From assembly GCA_040394735.1 (NCBI GenBank), contig JBEBRR010000010.1:8989-72988 (forward strand): a stretch of 64,000 bases of DNA, written 5' to 3'. The notes beneath the pieces were generated by a model. That model did no database searches. It was not told the DNA's origin and saw only the letters and a program-made list of their open reading frames with translations. The position numbers were made by a program, and so were the translations under genes. Position 1 is the first letter of the stretch; each line of letters begins with the position of its first letter. The stretch comes from Leadbetterella byssophila_A (GTDB lineage Bacteria > Bacteroidota > Bacteroidia > Cytophagales > Spirosomataceae). This document shows positions 15,170 to 24,638 of the stretch, in pieces.

Positions 15170-18100
15170 TTAGAATGTAACATTTAAACCTAACATGAAG
15201 GAGCGGGCCTGCGGGTAAACTCCGCGGTCAATGCTCATGATACCTCCGCCGATTTCAGGATCAAAGCCGGAATAGCGGGTAAATGTCAGCAGGTTTTCTG
15301 CCATAACGTATAGCCGGGTCTTCTGGCTGCCGATCTTCTGTGTAAGAGAAACAGGAAGGGTATAACCCAGCTGTACGGTTTTAAACCGGAGGTAGCTGCC
15401 GTCTTCCAGGTAAAATTCCGAAGGATTGGTAAAGTTCCGGTTCGGATCGTTATCGCTTAAACGCGGATAAGTATCGGAAGAGCCTTCTCCTGTCCATCTT
15501 CCCAGGGCTTTCCGGGAGTAGTTGGCATTGTTAATGTCCAGGCGTCTCAGCCCCTGGAATATTTTATTCCCGGCCACACCCTGTCCGAACACTGTGGCGT
15601 CAAAGTTTTTCCATGCGGCTGAAACCGTAAACCCGAAAGTCCAGTTCGGGGTAGGGTCACCGATAAAGGTACGGTCGGAAGCATCGATGGTTCCGTTTCC
15701 GTCCAGGTCGGCCCATTTGAAGTCGCCGGGCTGGGCATTGGGCTGGATCAGTCCGCCCTCGCCGTTGGTATAGGCTTCAATTTCTGCCCTGTTCTGGAAG
15801 ATGCCCAGGGTTTTGAACCCGTAAAAGGAGTTATAGGCCTGACCCGTCATGGTTCGGGTAATGCTGTAGGAAGAGGCCTGGAAACCGGCGCCGTCCAGGA
15901 AGTTCACTCCCGCACCGATGTTGGTCACTTCATTCTTCAGGTAAGAAACGTTCCCGTTGACGGAGAAGTCCACTTCTCCCAGGCGGTTATGGTATCCCAG
16001 TTCCAGTTCCACACCGGTGTTCCGCATATCGGCCACATTGGCTGCCGGGTTCCCGATAGCCCCCACATAGGCCGGAATTCTCGGGTACTGGAGAATGCCG
16101 GTGGTTACCTTATTGAACCAGTCAAAGGTTATGCTGATCTTATGCAGCAGGTTCATTTCAAGACCCACATTGGTCTGGCTGGTCTGCTCCCATTTCAGGT
16201 CAGGGTTGGAAGGCGCATTCGGGCTGTAGCCTACCGTATACGTATCGGTTTGGCCAATGGTATAGTTACGTCCGCCCCCAATGGTGGATAAATAGGCAAA
16301 ATCATTGATGTTGTCATTTCCTACCACACCGTATCCGCCCCGCAGCTTCAGCATTTTGATATAATCATGTCCTTGCAGGAAAGCTTCCCGGCTCATGAGC
16401 CAGCCTACGGAAAAGGAGGGAAATACCCCGTATTTGTTATTCGATCCGAAACGCGAGGAGCCGTCTCTTCTAACCAGGGCTTCCAGCATATATTTCTCCT
16501 GGTAATTGTAGTTTACCCGTGCAAAAAGAGAAGAAACGGTATGCCCGGCGTTTTCATAACCCGAGGAGTTCCGCTGGTCGGTTGGGATATTATAATTCAG
16601 CGAAGCATCATCAAAATTATCTACAGGAAGGCCGAAATACGTTACCGATATGCCTCTGGCACGGTTATCGTAGTAGGCCCCCTGACCCAGCAGGAGGGTG
16701 AGGTTATGGTCACTGAAATCCCGGGTATAAAGGATTGTGTTTTCCAGGTTCCAGTCAAAACCCCGGTTAGTTCCGCGGGTAAAGTCGTTCTGCGACCGCA
16801 CATTCACAGCGTTCAGGTAAGCCACGGGAGAGAAGCTCTCATTCCCCCAGAAAGAAAGCTTGGAGCCCAGGGTAGAGCGGATCCGCAGTCCCTTTACAGG
16901 GGTTATTTCGCCGTAAACATTTCCCACAATGTTATCAGACCAGCCGTAATTTCCCAGGCGGGTCTGTATATAAGCCAGCGGGTTAGTCATTTCCTGGGTA
17001 ACGTACTGGGAAATGCCATAAGGGTTTCCGTTGGCGTCTCTGACCACCGGGTTGGCGCTGTACGGCCTGCCCGGTGAATTGATCACTGCCGGATCGGTTT
17101 CTACCACGGGCGTGATCGGGTCTAAGTTGATTGCCGAAGAAAGCGGCCCTCCGAATTCACTGTTGGTATTGCCCAGTCCCTGACTTTTTTCATGCGAATA
17201 GCCCAGATTCTGACCCACCTTCAGCCAGGAAGCGATCTTGTGTTCGGAATTCAGACGGATGTTGGTCCGCTTGTAGTTGGAAATACGGGAGGTGATTACC
17301 CCTTCCTGTGACAGGTACCCGAAAGAGCTGTAAAAAGTAGATTTTCCGTTTCCGCCGCTGAGGCTGAACTCATGATTCTGTCGCAGGGCACTCCGGTTAA
17401 ACACCTCTTCCTGCCAGTCAGTGCCTTCGCCCAGCGCCGAGGGGTCGCTGAAAGGCAGTGCATTGCCGGCAGCCAGAGCTGCTTCATTTCTTAAAGTAGC
17501 ATATTCGCGGGCGTTCAGCAGGCTCAGTTTCCTTGCCGGTGCAGATACTCCTGCAAAGGTGTTGTAATTTACTTTTAAACCTCCTGAAGCGCCTTTTTTG
17601 GTGGTTACCAGGATCACCCCTGCGGCCGCCCGGGCCCCGTAGATGGCCTGGGAGGAGGCATCCTTAAGCACTTCGATCGACTCGATGTCCGACTGGTTCA
17701 GGTAGCTGATTCCGCCGGCGTCTACTACCACTCCGTCTACTACCCATAGGGGGTTATTGTTCCCGAAGGTAGTAAACCCGCGAACACGGATGGTGGAGGA
17801 AGAGCCCGGCTGCCCGGAATTGCTGGCAATGGTCAGGCCGGAAGTTCTTCCCTGAAGTGACTGCTCCAGCCGGGTTACCGGCATAGTCTCCAGGTCAGAA
17901 GCTTTCACGCTGGTGATGGCCCCCGTAACCACGCTCTTTTTCTGGGTATTGTAGCCTACTACCACCAGCTGGTCCAGCTCGTTCATGTTATCTTCAAGCG
18001 ATACGTCATATACCCCGCCTGAGCGAACGATCACTTCTTTGGAAGCCATTCCCACCTGTGAAAAAATTAAAGTGGCAGAAGTGCCCGGAATGTCCAGGCT

Positions 18101-18289
18101 GTATTCGCCCGACTCGTTGGAGAGAGTAGCGGTGTTCCGTCCCTGAACGGAAATCGTAACCCCCGGCAGGGGCGATCCGTCGGAAGCAGAGGTCACACGC
18201 CCTTTCACCTGCAAGGTCTGTGCAGCGGCGTGCAGTGAAGCACCCCAAACACAGAGAAATACAAATGCATGTAAAATTCTGTTTCTCAT
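15170..18289 (-). CDS. SusC/RagA family TonB-linked outer membrane protein
   Basis: TonB-dependent channel that imports oligosaccharides across the outer membrane together with SusD. 1039 residues from ATG 18289, which gives a clean signal peptide ending HAAAQ. Next come a carboxypeptidase-D-like beta-sandwich (about 25-110, GRVTSASDGSPLPGVTISV), the SusC signature LDQLVVVGYNTQKK, the plug (about 120-235, with RVRGFTT and IESIEVLKDASSQAIYG), then a 22-stranded barrel ending in the terminal aromatic NVTF. No extra N-terminal signalling domain is seen, so it is probably not a sigma/anti-sigma transducer; regulation likely comes from the adjacent membrane regulator. First gene of the locus; a TACTTTTG box lies 29 bases upstream. 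An ATG at 18358 is upstream of that box and unlikely. Confidence 0.95.
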   Translation of the reverse strand: MRNRILHAFVFLCVWGASLHAAAQTLQVKGRVTSASDGSPLPGVTISVQGRNTATLSNESGEYSLDIPGTSATLIFSQVGMASKEVIVRSGGVYDVSLEDNMNELDQLVVVGYNTQKKSVVTGAITSVKASDLETMPVTRLEQSLQGRTSGLTIASNSGQPGSSSTIRVRGFTTFGNNNPLWVVDGVVVDAGGISYLNQSDIESIEVLKDASSQAIYGARAAAGVILVTTKKGASGGLKVNYNTFAGVSAPARKLSLLNAREYATLRNEAALAAGNALPFSDPSALGEGTDWQEEVFNRSALRQNHEFSLSGGNGKSTFYSSFGYLSQEGVITSRISNYKRTNIRLNSEHKIASWLKVGQNLGYSHEKSQGLGNTNSEFGGPLSSAINLDPITPVVETDPAVINSPGRPYSANPVVRDANGNPYGISQYVTQEMTNPLAYIQTRLGNYGWSDNIVGNVYGEITPVKGLRIRSTLGSKLSFWGNESFSPVAYLNAVNVRSQNDFTRGTNRGFDWNLENTILYTRDFSDHNLTLLLGQGAYYDNRARGISVTYFGLPVDNFDDASLNYNIPTDQRNSSGYENAGHTVSSLFARVNYNYQEKYMLEALVRRDGSSRFGSNNKYGVFPSFSVGWLMSREAFLQGHDYIKMLKLRGGYGVVGNDNINDFAYLSTIGGGRNYTIGQTDTYTVGYSPNAPSNPDLKWEQTSQTNVGLEMNLLHKISITFDWFNKVTTGILQYPRIPAYVGAIGNPAANVADMRNTGVELELGYHNRLGEVDFSVNGNVSYLKNEVTNIGAGVNFLDGAGFQASSYSITRTMTGQAYNSFYGFKTLGIFQNRAEIEAYTNGEGGLIQPNAQPGDFKWADLDGNGTIDASDRTFIGDPTPNWTFGFTVSAAWKNFDATVFGQGVAGNKIFQGLRRLDINNANYSRKALGRWTGEGSSDTYPRLSDNDPNRNFTNPSEFYLEDGSYLRFKTVQLGYTLPVSLTQKIGSQKTRLYVMAENLLTFTRYSGFDPEIGGGIMSIDRGVYPQARSFMLGLNVTF

Positions 18290-18317
18290 ACTGGTTGAAT
18301 TTTGATGGTTGAGGAGC

Positions 18318-18325
18318 CAAAAGTA
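18318..18325 (-). promoter_or_regulatory. TAnnTTTG -7 element of the susC operon
   Basis: Minus-strand TACTTTTG, a full match, with a leader of roughly 24 bases to the susC ATG at 18289. There is no good -33 TTG, as expected for a promoter that needs an activator. Confidence 0.5.
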
Positions 18326-18440
18326 GATGTACAGATTGCCAGATCCATTTTTTGACAATCTACATTTACCACTACAAAAAAAACAAATGCCGGCTTTTTA
18401 AACTGCAAAAAGCACTACAACACCTCTACACAGATTTTGT

Positions 18441-18463
18441 AAATTCCTGAGGTACAGGAATTT
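18441..18463. promoter_or_regulatory. Candidate operator upstream of susC (9-base inverted repeat)
   Basis: AAATTCCTG (18441-18449) and CAGGAATTT (18455-18463) are perfect inverted repeats around a 5-base centre. The element lies about 115 bases upstream of the predicted susC -7 box and just past the end of the regulator gene. It is not followed by a U-tract on either strand, so a protein-binding site is more likely than a terminator. Confidence 0.45.
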
Positions 18464-18529
18464 ATTTTGGATCAGAATAAATTGAACGAATGGTATATTT
18501 TTTTGGACAACGGCGGGCCTCCGGCCCGG

Positions 18530-21466
18530 TCAGCCCGGGTTTTCGCCCGGTGATGATCCGGCGGGGGCCGGATTTGTCAGGTGATTCCGGGTGTACCGGG
18601 AGAGGTAATCGTGCAGGTTTATTTCGGGCTCGAGCTTCAGCTTTTTACGGAGACGGTAGCGGCTGATCTCTATGGCTTTTACCGATACGTGCATAATCTG
18701 CGCAATTTCTTTGGAAAGCAGGTTCATCCGTAAAAGCGCACACAAACGGAGCTCATGCGGGGTGAGATCAGGATGCTCTTCTTTCAGCAGGAGAAAGAAA
18801 CCCTCATGCGCATTGTTGAAGTTACGGTTGAATTGCTCCCAGTTTTCGTTGGTTCTTTCAGCATCTTTGATCAGCCGCAGCAGTTGCCTGAAATTGAATT
18901 TTGTGGCACTTTGCTCCTGCTTTTTGAGAATGTCGGCCACATTTTCCTTGATCTTCGAGAGGATCTCCCCCCGCTGTACCAGGTGCATGGTCATATTAGC
19001 CAGCTCTTTGTCTTTGAAATTGATGTCCGCTTCCAGCTTGTCGTTCCGGAGCTGCATCACTTCCTTTTCTTTCTTTTGTAATTCCAGCTGCTGAAGATGA
19101 AGCTCATGGTCATGCTTTTGTTTCAGTTTCCGGTTCTGTAACAGGAGCAGGTAATACAGAAGCAAAAGAAACAGGATCAGGTAAACAAAATAGCTGAAAG
19201 TAGTGGCAAACCAGGGAGGATGAACGGTGAACGGGTAGGTGACCACCTCCGATTCATTACCGATACCGTTCCTGGATTTTACCTTAAATACATAATGGCC
19301 CGCCGGCAGGTTGGTGTATTCTTTTTCACTCCTGTTGTTCCAGGCTGACCAGGTTTTGTCTGAGCCTTCCAGCATATAGCTGAACAGGATGTTGTCCTGC
19401 TGGTCATATAACGGGGCCGTAAAGGTGAACTGGAAGGAGTTAAAGGTATATTTCACGCTGGCTTCTCCGGAAGCCGGGCCGGGGTATCCGCCGGATAATA
19501 TTTTTTCCTGTCGCTGGTGGTCGATGGCCCTGACGCTTCGGAGGAGCACATTTGGCTTCCGGTTCTTCTCCTGGTAAAAGCGGTAGTTCAGTACAATTAC
19601 CCCTTTTTCCGCCCCGAAGAAAACATTTTCGTCGTTATAAATGTAAACCGACTCAAATCCGCCGAGCACCTTGGCGTTCAGTTCAGGGAAATAAATCACC
19701 GAGGGCCGGATTCCCGATCGGCTGAAATCAAGTACCCCGGGTTTTTTATGGGTAATAAACCATACATTTCCGTCAGGCCCTTCCGTCATGTATTGTATGG
19801 CCAGGCCTTTCAGGGCATCGTAAAGCGGTGCCGGTTTAAACGTATCAGTGGCTTTGTCGTATTCAAAAACACCTTCCGGGTGCGTTACCAATATGGTATT
19901 CCGGATGTAAAACAGGTAATTATGAAGTACGGAAGGCAGCCCTTTCCCGGTCGAATAATCGGCTACCCGGGTGACCTCTTTGAGATCTTCTGAAAGCTCG
20001 AGCCGGAATATCCCCCGGTTGGGATGAGAGGCCCAGACCGAACGGCTGGGTTCATCGTAATGAATAAAACGCAGCGACTCCGATGAATTGGCGATGTGCC
20101 CTTCATGCGTAAAGCGGCTATCGGAGAAGGAGGTGAGGTTCAGGCCGTTGTAGGTTCCGGAAATCAGCTTTTGGATCGGAAGGATCCGTGAAGTACCCCG
20201 GAACTGCCAGGTACCTATTCCCTTGTAAATAGGAACGACCGAATGTTCATTTACCTCAAATCCGCCATCCTCATGGCTCATAAGAAGGTGGTTGTTAACT
20301 TCTCCGAGCCCCCATACCTGCCCGTCGCTTCCGGTTACTTTCCGGAAACGGGAGTCCGGCTGCCGGATCTGCCCGCCGGCGTCGGTGATGACCGGAGTAG
20401 AATAAAGCCCGCTTGACGTGGCGATATAAAGGTTCTGCTGAAAGATGCGGACCCCGTAGCTGCTGACAGGGTTTTCTTTGTCGGGGTAAATGTAATGGAT
20501 GGCGCTGTTCAGCGAAATGTAATCTATTCCGTAATCCAGCGCCAGCCAGAGATTATTATCCCGGTCAAGAAAGATATCCCTGATATAGTTATTCTGGAGG
20601 CCCTGCTCATAGGTGAATTTCCGGGAGACCCGCCCCCGGTGGTCGGTAATGAGCAAACCTGATGAGGTGGTACCGAAGGCCAGGCGGTCCTTGCCCAGGT
20701 CACGGCTGCAATATACCCTGTGGGCGTACAATTGGGGATCGGCCTCCGTCTTAAACGGAATGAGGCGGTCTCTGACAAGATGAAAAAGGCCGGCTTTCAG
20801 GGTCGTGACCAGCAGGGTATCTTTACTGTAGGGGAGGATAGAAGAAACCGTATGCTCTTCCAGCAGCGGATGACGGGCCAGGGGCTTCCACATTTGGTTT
20901 TCATACACGAACAGGCCTTCCGACCCGTTCTGAGCATATATCTTTTCACCGGCTTTGCCCAGGAAATGCCAGGTGGTAGGCGTTTTATCTACCAGTACCC
21001 GGCCGTTAAAATAATGCAGAATGCGGGTGGTGGTCCGGAAAAATACGTTTTCCCCCAGTATCTCTATATCCCAGACGTCTGACAGGGAACGCTCCGTTTC
21101 CGGGAGGAGCGGAATAAGAGAATGATAGGTAAGAATGCCCAGCTCGTCGGGGGTGAAATAACCGATCTCGTCCTGTCCGCCGACATAGATAGTGCCGTCA
21201 CCGGCAATGCAGACGGACCGTACCACGGTGGCATTCGGAAGGGGGTAAAGCTGCCAGTAACGACCGTCGAAAGTCAGCAGCCCCTCATTGTTTCCGAAAT
21301 AAAGGATACCGTCTTTGTCCTGGGCAATGCTCCAGTTCTGCCGGCCGCCTTTGTAGGTGGTGTTATTGTAATTGATGATATGCGGAAGGCCAAGGGAGTT
21401 TTGAGCGACCAGTTCCCTGCCCCCTGTTAAAAAGAATAATACAGCTGCAAATACATGTCTTATCAT
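18530..21466 (-). CDS. Membrane-spanning sensor/transcription regulator: propeller, Y_Y_Y and LuxR-type HTH
   Basis: Probable regulator of the adjacent glucan locus. 978 residues from ATG 21466 (signal peptide MIRHVFAAVLFFLTGG...). Residues about 25-660 hold two-component-regulator-type propeller repeats (for example DKDGILYFGNNEGLLTFDGR, IFLDRDNNLWLALDYG); about 670-745 a Y_Y_Y domain (ITYLP-like YTNLPAGHYVFKVKSRN); about 757-777 a membrane span; then a long coiled coil (about 778-860) and a LuxR-like helix-turn-helix at about 901-943 (SKEIAQIMHVSVKAIEISRY). There is no histidine kinase, receiver or AraC domain, unlike classical hybrid two-component PUL regulators, so the signal must pass straight from the periplasmic sensor to the DNA-binding domain. 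An ATG at 21559 would precede the signal peptide and is unlikely. Its gene ends 240 bases before susC, same strand. Confidence 0.88.
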   Translation of the reverse strand: MIRHVFAAVLFFLTGGRELVAQNSLGLPHIINYNNTTYKGGRQNWSIAQDKDGILYFGNNEGLLTFDGRYWQLYPLPNATVVRSVCIAGDGTIYVGGQDEIGYFTPDELGILTYHSLIPLLPETERSLSDVWDIEILGENVFFRTTTRILHYFNGRVLVDKTPTTWHFLGKAGEKIYAQNGSEGLFVYENQMWKPLARHPLLEEHTVSSILPYSKDTLLVTTLKAGLFHLVRDRLIPFKTEADPQLYAHRVYCSRDLGKDRLAFGTTSSGLLITDHRGRVSRKFTYEQGLQNNYIRDIFLDRDNNLWLALDYGIDYISLNSAIHYIYPDKENPVSSYGVRIFQQNLYIATSSGLYSTPVITDAGGQIRQPDSRFRKVTGSDGQVWGLGEVNNHLLMSHEDGGFEVNEHSVVPIYKGIGTWQFRGTSRILPIQKLISGTYNGLNLTSFSDSRFTHEGHIANSSESLRFIHYDEPSRSVWASHPNRGIFRLELSEDLKEVTRVADYSTGKGLPSVLHNYLFYIRNTILVTHPEGVFEYDKATDTFKPAPLYDALKGLAIQYMTEGPDGNVWFITHKKPGVLDFSRSGIRPSVIYFPELNAKVLGGFESVYIYNDENVFFGAEKGVIVLNYRFYQEKNRKPNVLLRSVRAIDHQRQEKILSGGYPGPASGEASVKYTFNSFQFTFTAPLYDQQDNILFSYMLEGSDKTWSAWNNRSEKEYTNLPAGHYVFKVKSRNGIGNESEVVTYPFTVHPPWFATTFSYFVYLILFLLLLYYLLLLQNRKLKQKHDHELHLQQLELQKKEKEVMQLRNDKLEADINFKDKELANMTMHLVQRGEILSKIKENVADILKKQEQSATKFNFRQLLRLIKDAERTNENWEQFNRNFNNAHEGFFLLLKEEHPDLTPHELRLCALLRMNLLSKEIAQIMHVSVKAIEISRYRLRKKLKLEPEINLHDYLSRYTRNHLTNPAPAGSSPGENPG

Positions 21467-21473
21467 AAAGCTG

Positions 21474-21499
21474 CGGCTGCAACTAGGGTGTTGCAGCCG
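21474..21499. promoter_or_regulatory. 10-base inverted repeat just upstream of the regulator start
   Basis: CGGCTGCAAC (21474-21483) and GTTGCAGCCG (21490-21499) pair perfectly around a 6-base loop, seven bases before the ATG at 21466. A near-match -7 box (minus TATCTTTA, 21512-21519) lies upstream, which would put the hairpin in the leader. It may be an autoregulatory operator or an RNA hairpin that limits translation. Confidence 0.4.
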
Positions 21500-21593
21500 A
21501 TGAATCCTCCGTAAAGATAAAAATTTGGCGGGAAAACGCAGTGCACTCCGTAAAAACAAGGCCGTGGGCTTATTCAGAGAGCGGGCCGGCAGA

Positions 21594-24500
21594 TCACACC
21601 TTAGGCGGCAGCAGCTTATACATCACCGGGGTGACAATCCGCGTCAACACCAGTGAAGAGATCAGCCCGCCGATGATCACCAGGGCCAGCGGCGAATACA
21701 GCGGCGAGTGCTCCAGCACCAGCGGCATCAGCCCACCAATGGCCGTTAAAGTGGTCAAAACAATCGGAATAAATCGCGTTTTCCCCGCTTTCTCTATGGC
21801 TTCGTCAATGCTCAGGTTTTCTTCCTTCCGCAGGTAATTGGTATAATCCACCAGCAGGATGGAGTTTTTTACTTCGATACCTGCCAGCGCGATGATTCCT
21901 ACCACGGCCGTAAAAGACATCGTATTGCCGGTCAGGAACAGGATTCCTACCGCACCGATTACCCCCAGTGGGATCACAGACAATACTATAAACGACGACT
22001 TAAACGTTCTGAACTCCAGGATCAGCACGGCCAGGATCCCGAAAATGGTGATGATAATGATGGTGCCCAGTCCGCCGAAAGTCTCTGCCTTTTGTTCCTC
22101 TTCTCCCGCCAGCTCATAGCTGTAACCCTTCGGAAACTTCATCTGGCTAAGTTTCTCATTGAACTTTTTCAGCGTCTCCGCCGTGGTATAGCCTTCCTTT
22201 ACAAAAGAGGAGACCGAAGTGTACCTTTCCTGGTTATAGTGCTGGATGCGATTCGCCGAGCTCTCAAACTCAATGGTCGCCAGCTGGCTGAGCGGGATCT
22301 GCGCCCCGCTCACCGATGGAACATATACTTTGTCAAATACATCTGCGCTGACCGTTTTTCCCCGTGGCAGCGATAGCAGGATCTCGTTATTTTCCCCGTT
22401 CTCATCCCGGAAATTGCCCAGCGGGAACCCCGAAATGGCCATCCGGATATGACGGTCGATCTCAATAGTGGGAATGCCCAGCAGGCCGGCCTTATCGGTA
22501 TTTACTTTTACCCGCAGGTCGGTTGATTTGTTGCTGATGGGGTTATTCACGTAAATGGTGCCTTCGGTCTCCTTATAAAGCTTCTCCACCCGGTCGGCCA
22601 GCGTTTTCAGCGAGTCGAGGTTCTCGCCGAAGACCCGGATAGTAAGCGGGGCTTCCACCGGTGCGCCCTGCTCAAACTCCAGGGCTTTGATGCGGGCGCC
22701 GGGATAGCGGTCCAGCTTCTCGCGCAGCTCATTGATAAATTCTGTCCGGACGGGAACCTCCGTGCCGTCGTGAAGCTGTACAAAGATCTGGGCGTAGTTG
22801 GTGGCATTCCCGCCCCGGGGGATCACATTGTAGTAGATACGCGGGTTATCTTTCCCTATGTTGGATGCATAATTCCTGACCAGCCGGCTTTGGGAAAGCA
22901 GGTTTTCGGTATAGCGTACGGCTGAGTCGGTTTCTGCCAGGGAGGTGCCCAGCGGCGTCTCGATGTTGATGAGGAATTGGGGCTTTTCCGATTTCGGGAA
23001 TACGGTGATGCCGATCACCCGGATCAGCAGCAGGCTGCCGGCAAAGAGAGCTACCGCCACGATCAGCGTTTTGAACGGGTTCAGTAGCGACCAGTGCAGG
23101 ATCTTCTGGTAAGAGCCGTCAATGGCCTTGTTCATGTATTGCAGCACAATATTGCCGTGCTCCTTCTCCTCCCTCGGCATCAGCAGGCTGGCCAGGAAGG
23201 GCACAATGGTCAGCGACACGAACAGGGAAGCCAGCACGGTAGTGATCACGGCCATGGGAAGGCTCCGGATAAAATCGCCGGAAGCTTCCGGCAGAAAAGT
23301 TAAGGGTAAGAAGGCCAGGATGAGCGTAGCCGTACAGCCCAGCACGGCCATGGAGATCTGCTTGGTACCCTGAATGGCCGCATCTTTCCGGGAATACCCC
23401 TCGCGCAGATAACGGGAAATATTTTCTACCACCACGATGGAGTCGTCTACCAGCAAACCGAGGGAAATGATCAGTCCCACTACCGACAGCTGGTTAATGG
23501 AATAACCCATGAGGTCGATCCCCGCCAGGCCGATGGCCAGTGACAGCGGGATGGAGATCATTACAATGACCGATGCCCGGATACCCAGCGGGATGAGCGT
23601 GATCAGGACCAGGAAAATGGCAATCCCAAAATCCCGTGCGAGACCCAGTAGCCGTTTCGATACGCTGCTGGCCTGGTCAAAGCTCTTTTCGAGGGTGATA
23701 TTAGGCGGAAGGCTCCCGGAAAACGATTCAATGATAGGGGTGATCTTCGAATCGATTTCAAAGATGTTGGTGCCATATTTCTGGCTAGCGGTCAGGAAGA
23801 TTCCTCTTTTGCCGTTCAGCCGCGCCAGGTAATTGTTTTCTTCGTAGTCGTAATACACTTCGGCCACATCTTTCAGGTAGGTGATGTTCTGCCCGGAAGA
23901 GCTGACTACCGTGTTGCCGATTTCCTCCAGCGAGCCGTAGGAGCCCGAGGTTTTCACGTTGATCCGGCGGTTACCGATCTCAATGGCCCCGGCAGGGATA
24001 TTCATGTTCTCCGATTGAATGACCTGCATCAGGCGCGACAGCGGGATATTGAAGCCCGCCAGCCGGTCGGTATTCAGGTCGATACGCACCTGGCGGTTGG
24101 GCACGGCATGGATATCGATATCCTTGATCCCCTTCACCTTTTTAAGTTGATCTTTGAGGGCTTCCGCCTGCTGGTTCAGATCATAGTACGAAGCGGATTC
24201 CGAGAGCAGGGCGCACTGGATAATATTGACCGTTTCCGGGGTTACTTTGACTACGTCAATGGAATAGATATCCTGCGGGAGCTTATTTCTCAAGGCATTG
24301 ATCTCGCGCAATACTTCGTTATTCTTCTCCTTTTCATCTGCCCGGAAATCAAACTCCACCACGATGCTGGCCACGCCGTCAGCGGCATAGGAAACGATCT
24401 TCTTTATTTCACCCAATGACGATACTTTGTCTTCAATGGGGTCCACCACCAGCTCTTCCATGTCTTCCGGGCTGGTGCCGGGATACACCACGATGATGGA

Positions 24501-24635
24501 GTTAAACGTAGCCCGCATGGCCGGGTCTTCGGCCTTGGGCATGTTGAGCAGGGAGGTGACGCCCAGGGCCATGATCATCACAAAGATGATAATGGTAAAC
24601 TGATGGTTCTTTACCGAAAATTCTGTGATCTTCAT
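21594..24635 (-). CDS. RND efflux transporter permease subunit (first system)
   Basis: Inner-membrane proton-driven pump, 1013 residues, the usual RND length with 12 membrane spans and two large periplasmic loops. The proton-relay segment LGLLVDDSIVVVENI in TM4 (near residue 400) carries the adjacent Asp pair typical of hydrophobic/amphiphilic efflux (HAE) pumps; the matching TM10 segment AGIEVKNSILLVDY follows near residue 930. PGTSPEDMEELVVDPIEDK near 52-70 is the standard first porter loop. It starts 3 bases after the adaptor gene and is the last gene of tetR-tolC-hlyD-RND. Substrate range is not predictable. 127 bases to the next gene downstream hold no convincing terminator. Confidence 0.95.
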   Translation of the reverse strand: MKITEFSVKNHQFTIIIFVMIMALGVTSLLNMPKAEDPAMRATFNSIIVVYPGTSPEDMEELVVDPIEDKVSSLGEIKKIVSYAADGVASIVVEFDFRADEKEKNNEVLREINALRNKLPQDIYSIDVVKVTPETVNIIQCALLSESASYYDLNQQAEALKDQLKKVKGIKDIDIHAVPNRQVRIDLNTDRLAGFNIPLSRLMQVIQSENMNIPAGAIEIGNRRINVKTSGSYGSLEEIGNTVVSSSGQNITYLKDVAEVYYDYEENNYLARLNGKRGIFLTASQKYGTNIFEIDSKITPIIESFSGSLPPNITLEKSFDQASSVSKRLLGLARDFGIAIFLVLITLIPLGIRASVIVMISIPLSLAIGLAGIDLMGYSINQLSVVGLIISLGLLVDDSIVVVENISRYLREGYSRKDAAIQGTKQISMAVLGCTATLILAFLPLTFLPEASGDFIRSLPMAVITTVLASLFVSLTIVPFLASLLMPREEKEHGNIVLQYMNKAIDGSYQKILHWSLLNPFKTLIVAVALFAGSLLLIRVIGITVFPKSEKPQFLINIETPLGTSLAETDSAVRYTENLLSQSRLVRNYASNIGKDNPRIYYNVIPRGGNATNYAQIFVQLHDGTEVPVRTEFINELREKLDRYPGARIKALEFEQGAPVEAPLTIRVFGENLDSLKTLADRVEKLYKETEGTIYVNNPISNKSTDLRVKVNTDKAGLLGIPTIEIDRHIRMAISGFPLGNFRDENGENNEILLSLPRGKTVSADVFDKVYVPSVSGAQIPLSQLATIEFESSANRIQHYNQERYTSVSSFVKEGYTTAETLKKFNEKLSQMKFPKGYSYELAGEEEQKAETFGGLGTIIIITIFGILAVLILEFRTFKSSFIVLSVIPLGVIGAVGILFLTGNTMSFTAVVGIIALAGIEVKNSILLVDYTNYLRKEENLSIDEAIEKAGKTRFIPIVLTTLTAIGGLMPLVLEHSPLYSPLALVIIGGLISSLVLTRIVTPVMYKLLPPKV

Positions 24636-24638
24636 GGC

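Noticed and set aside
16367..17077. 236-codon plus-strand frame inside susC
   Set aside because: Antisense shadow of a conserved TonB-dependent receptor barrel, no start signals and no recognisable family.
18530..18580. GC-rich stem after the regulator stop as a terminator
   Set aside because: Only a 5-base stem (GGGCC/GGCCC) and an A-run, not a T-run, on the minus strand.
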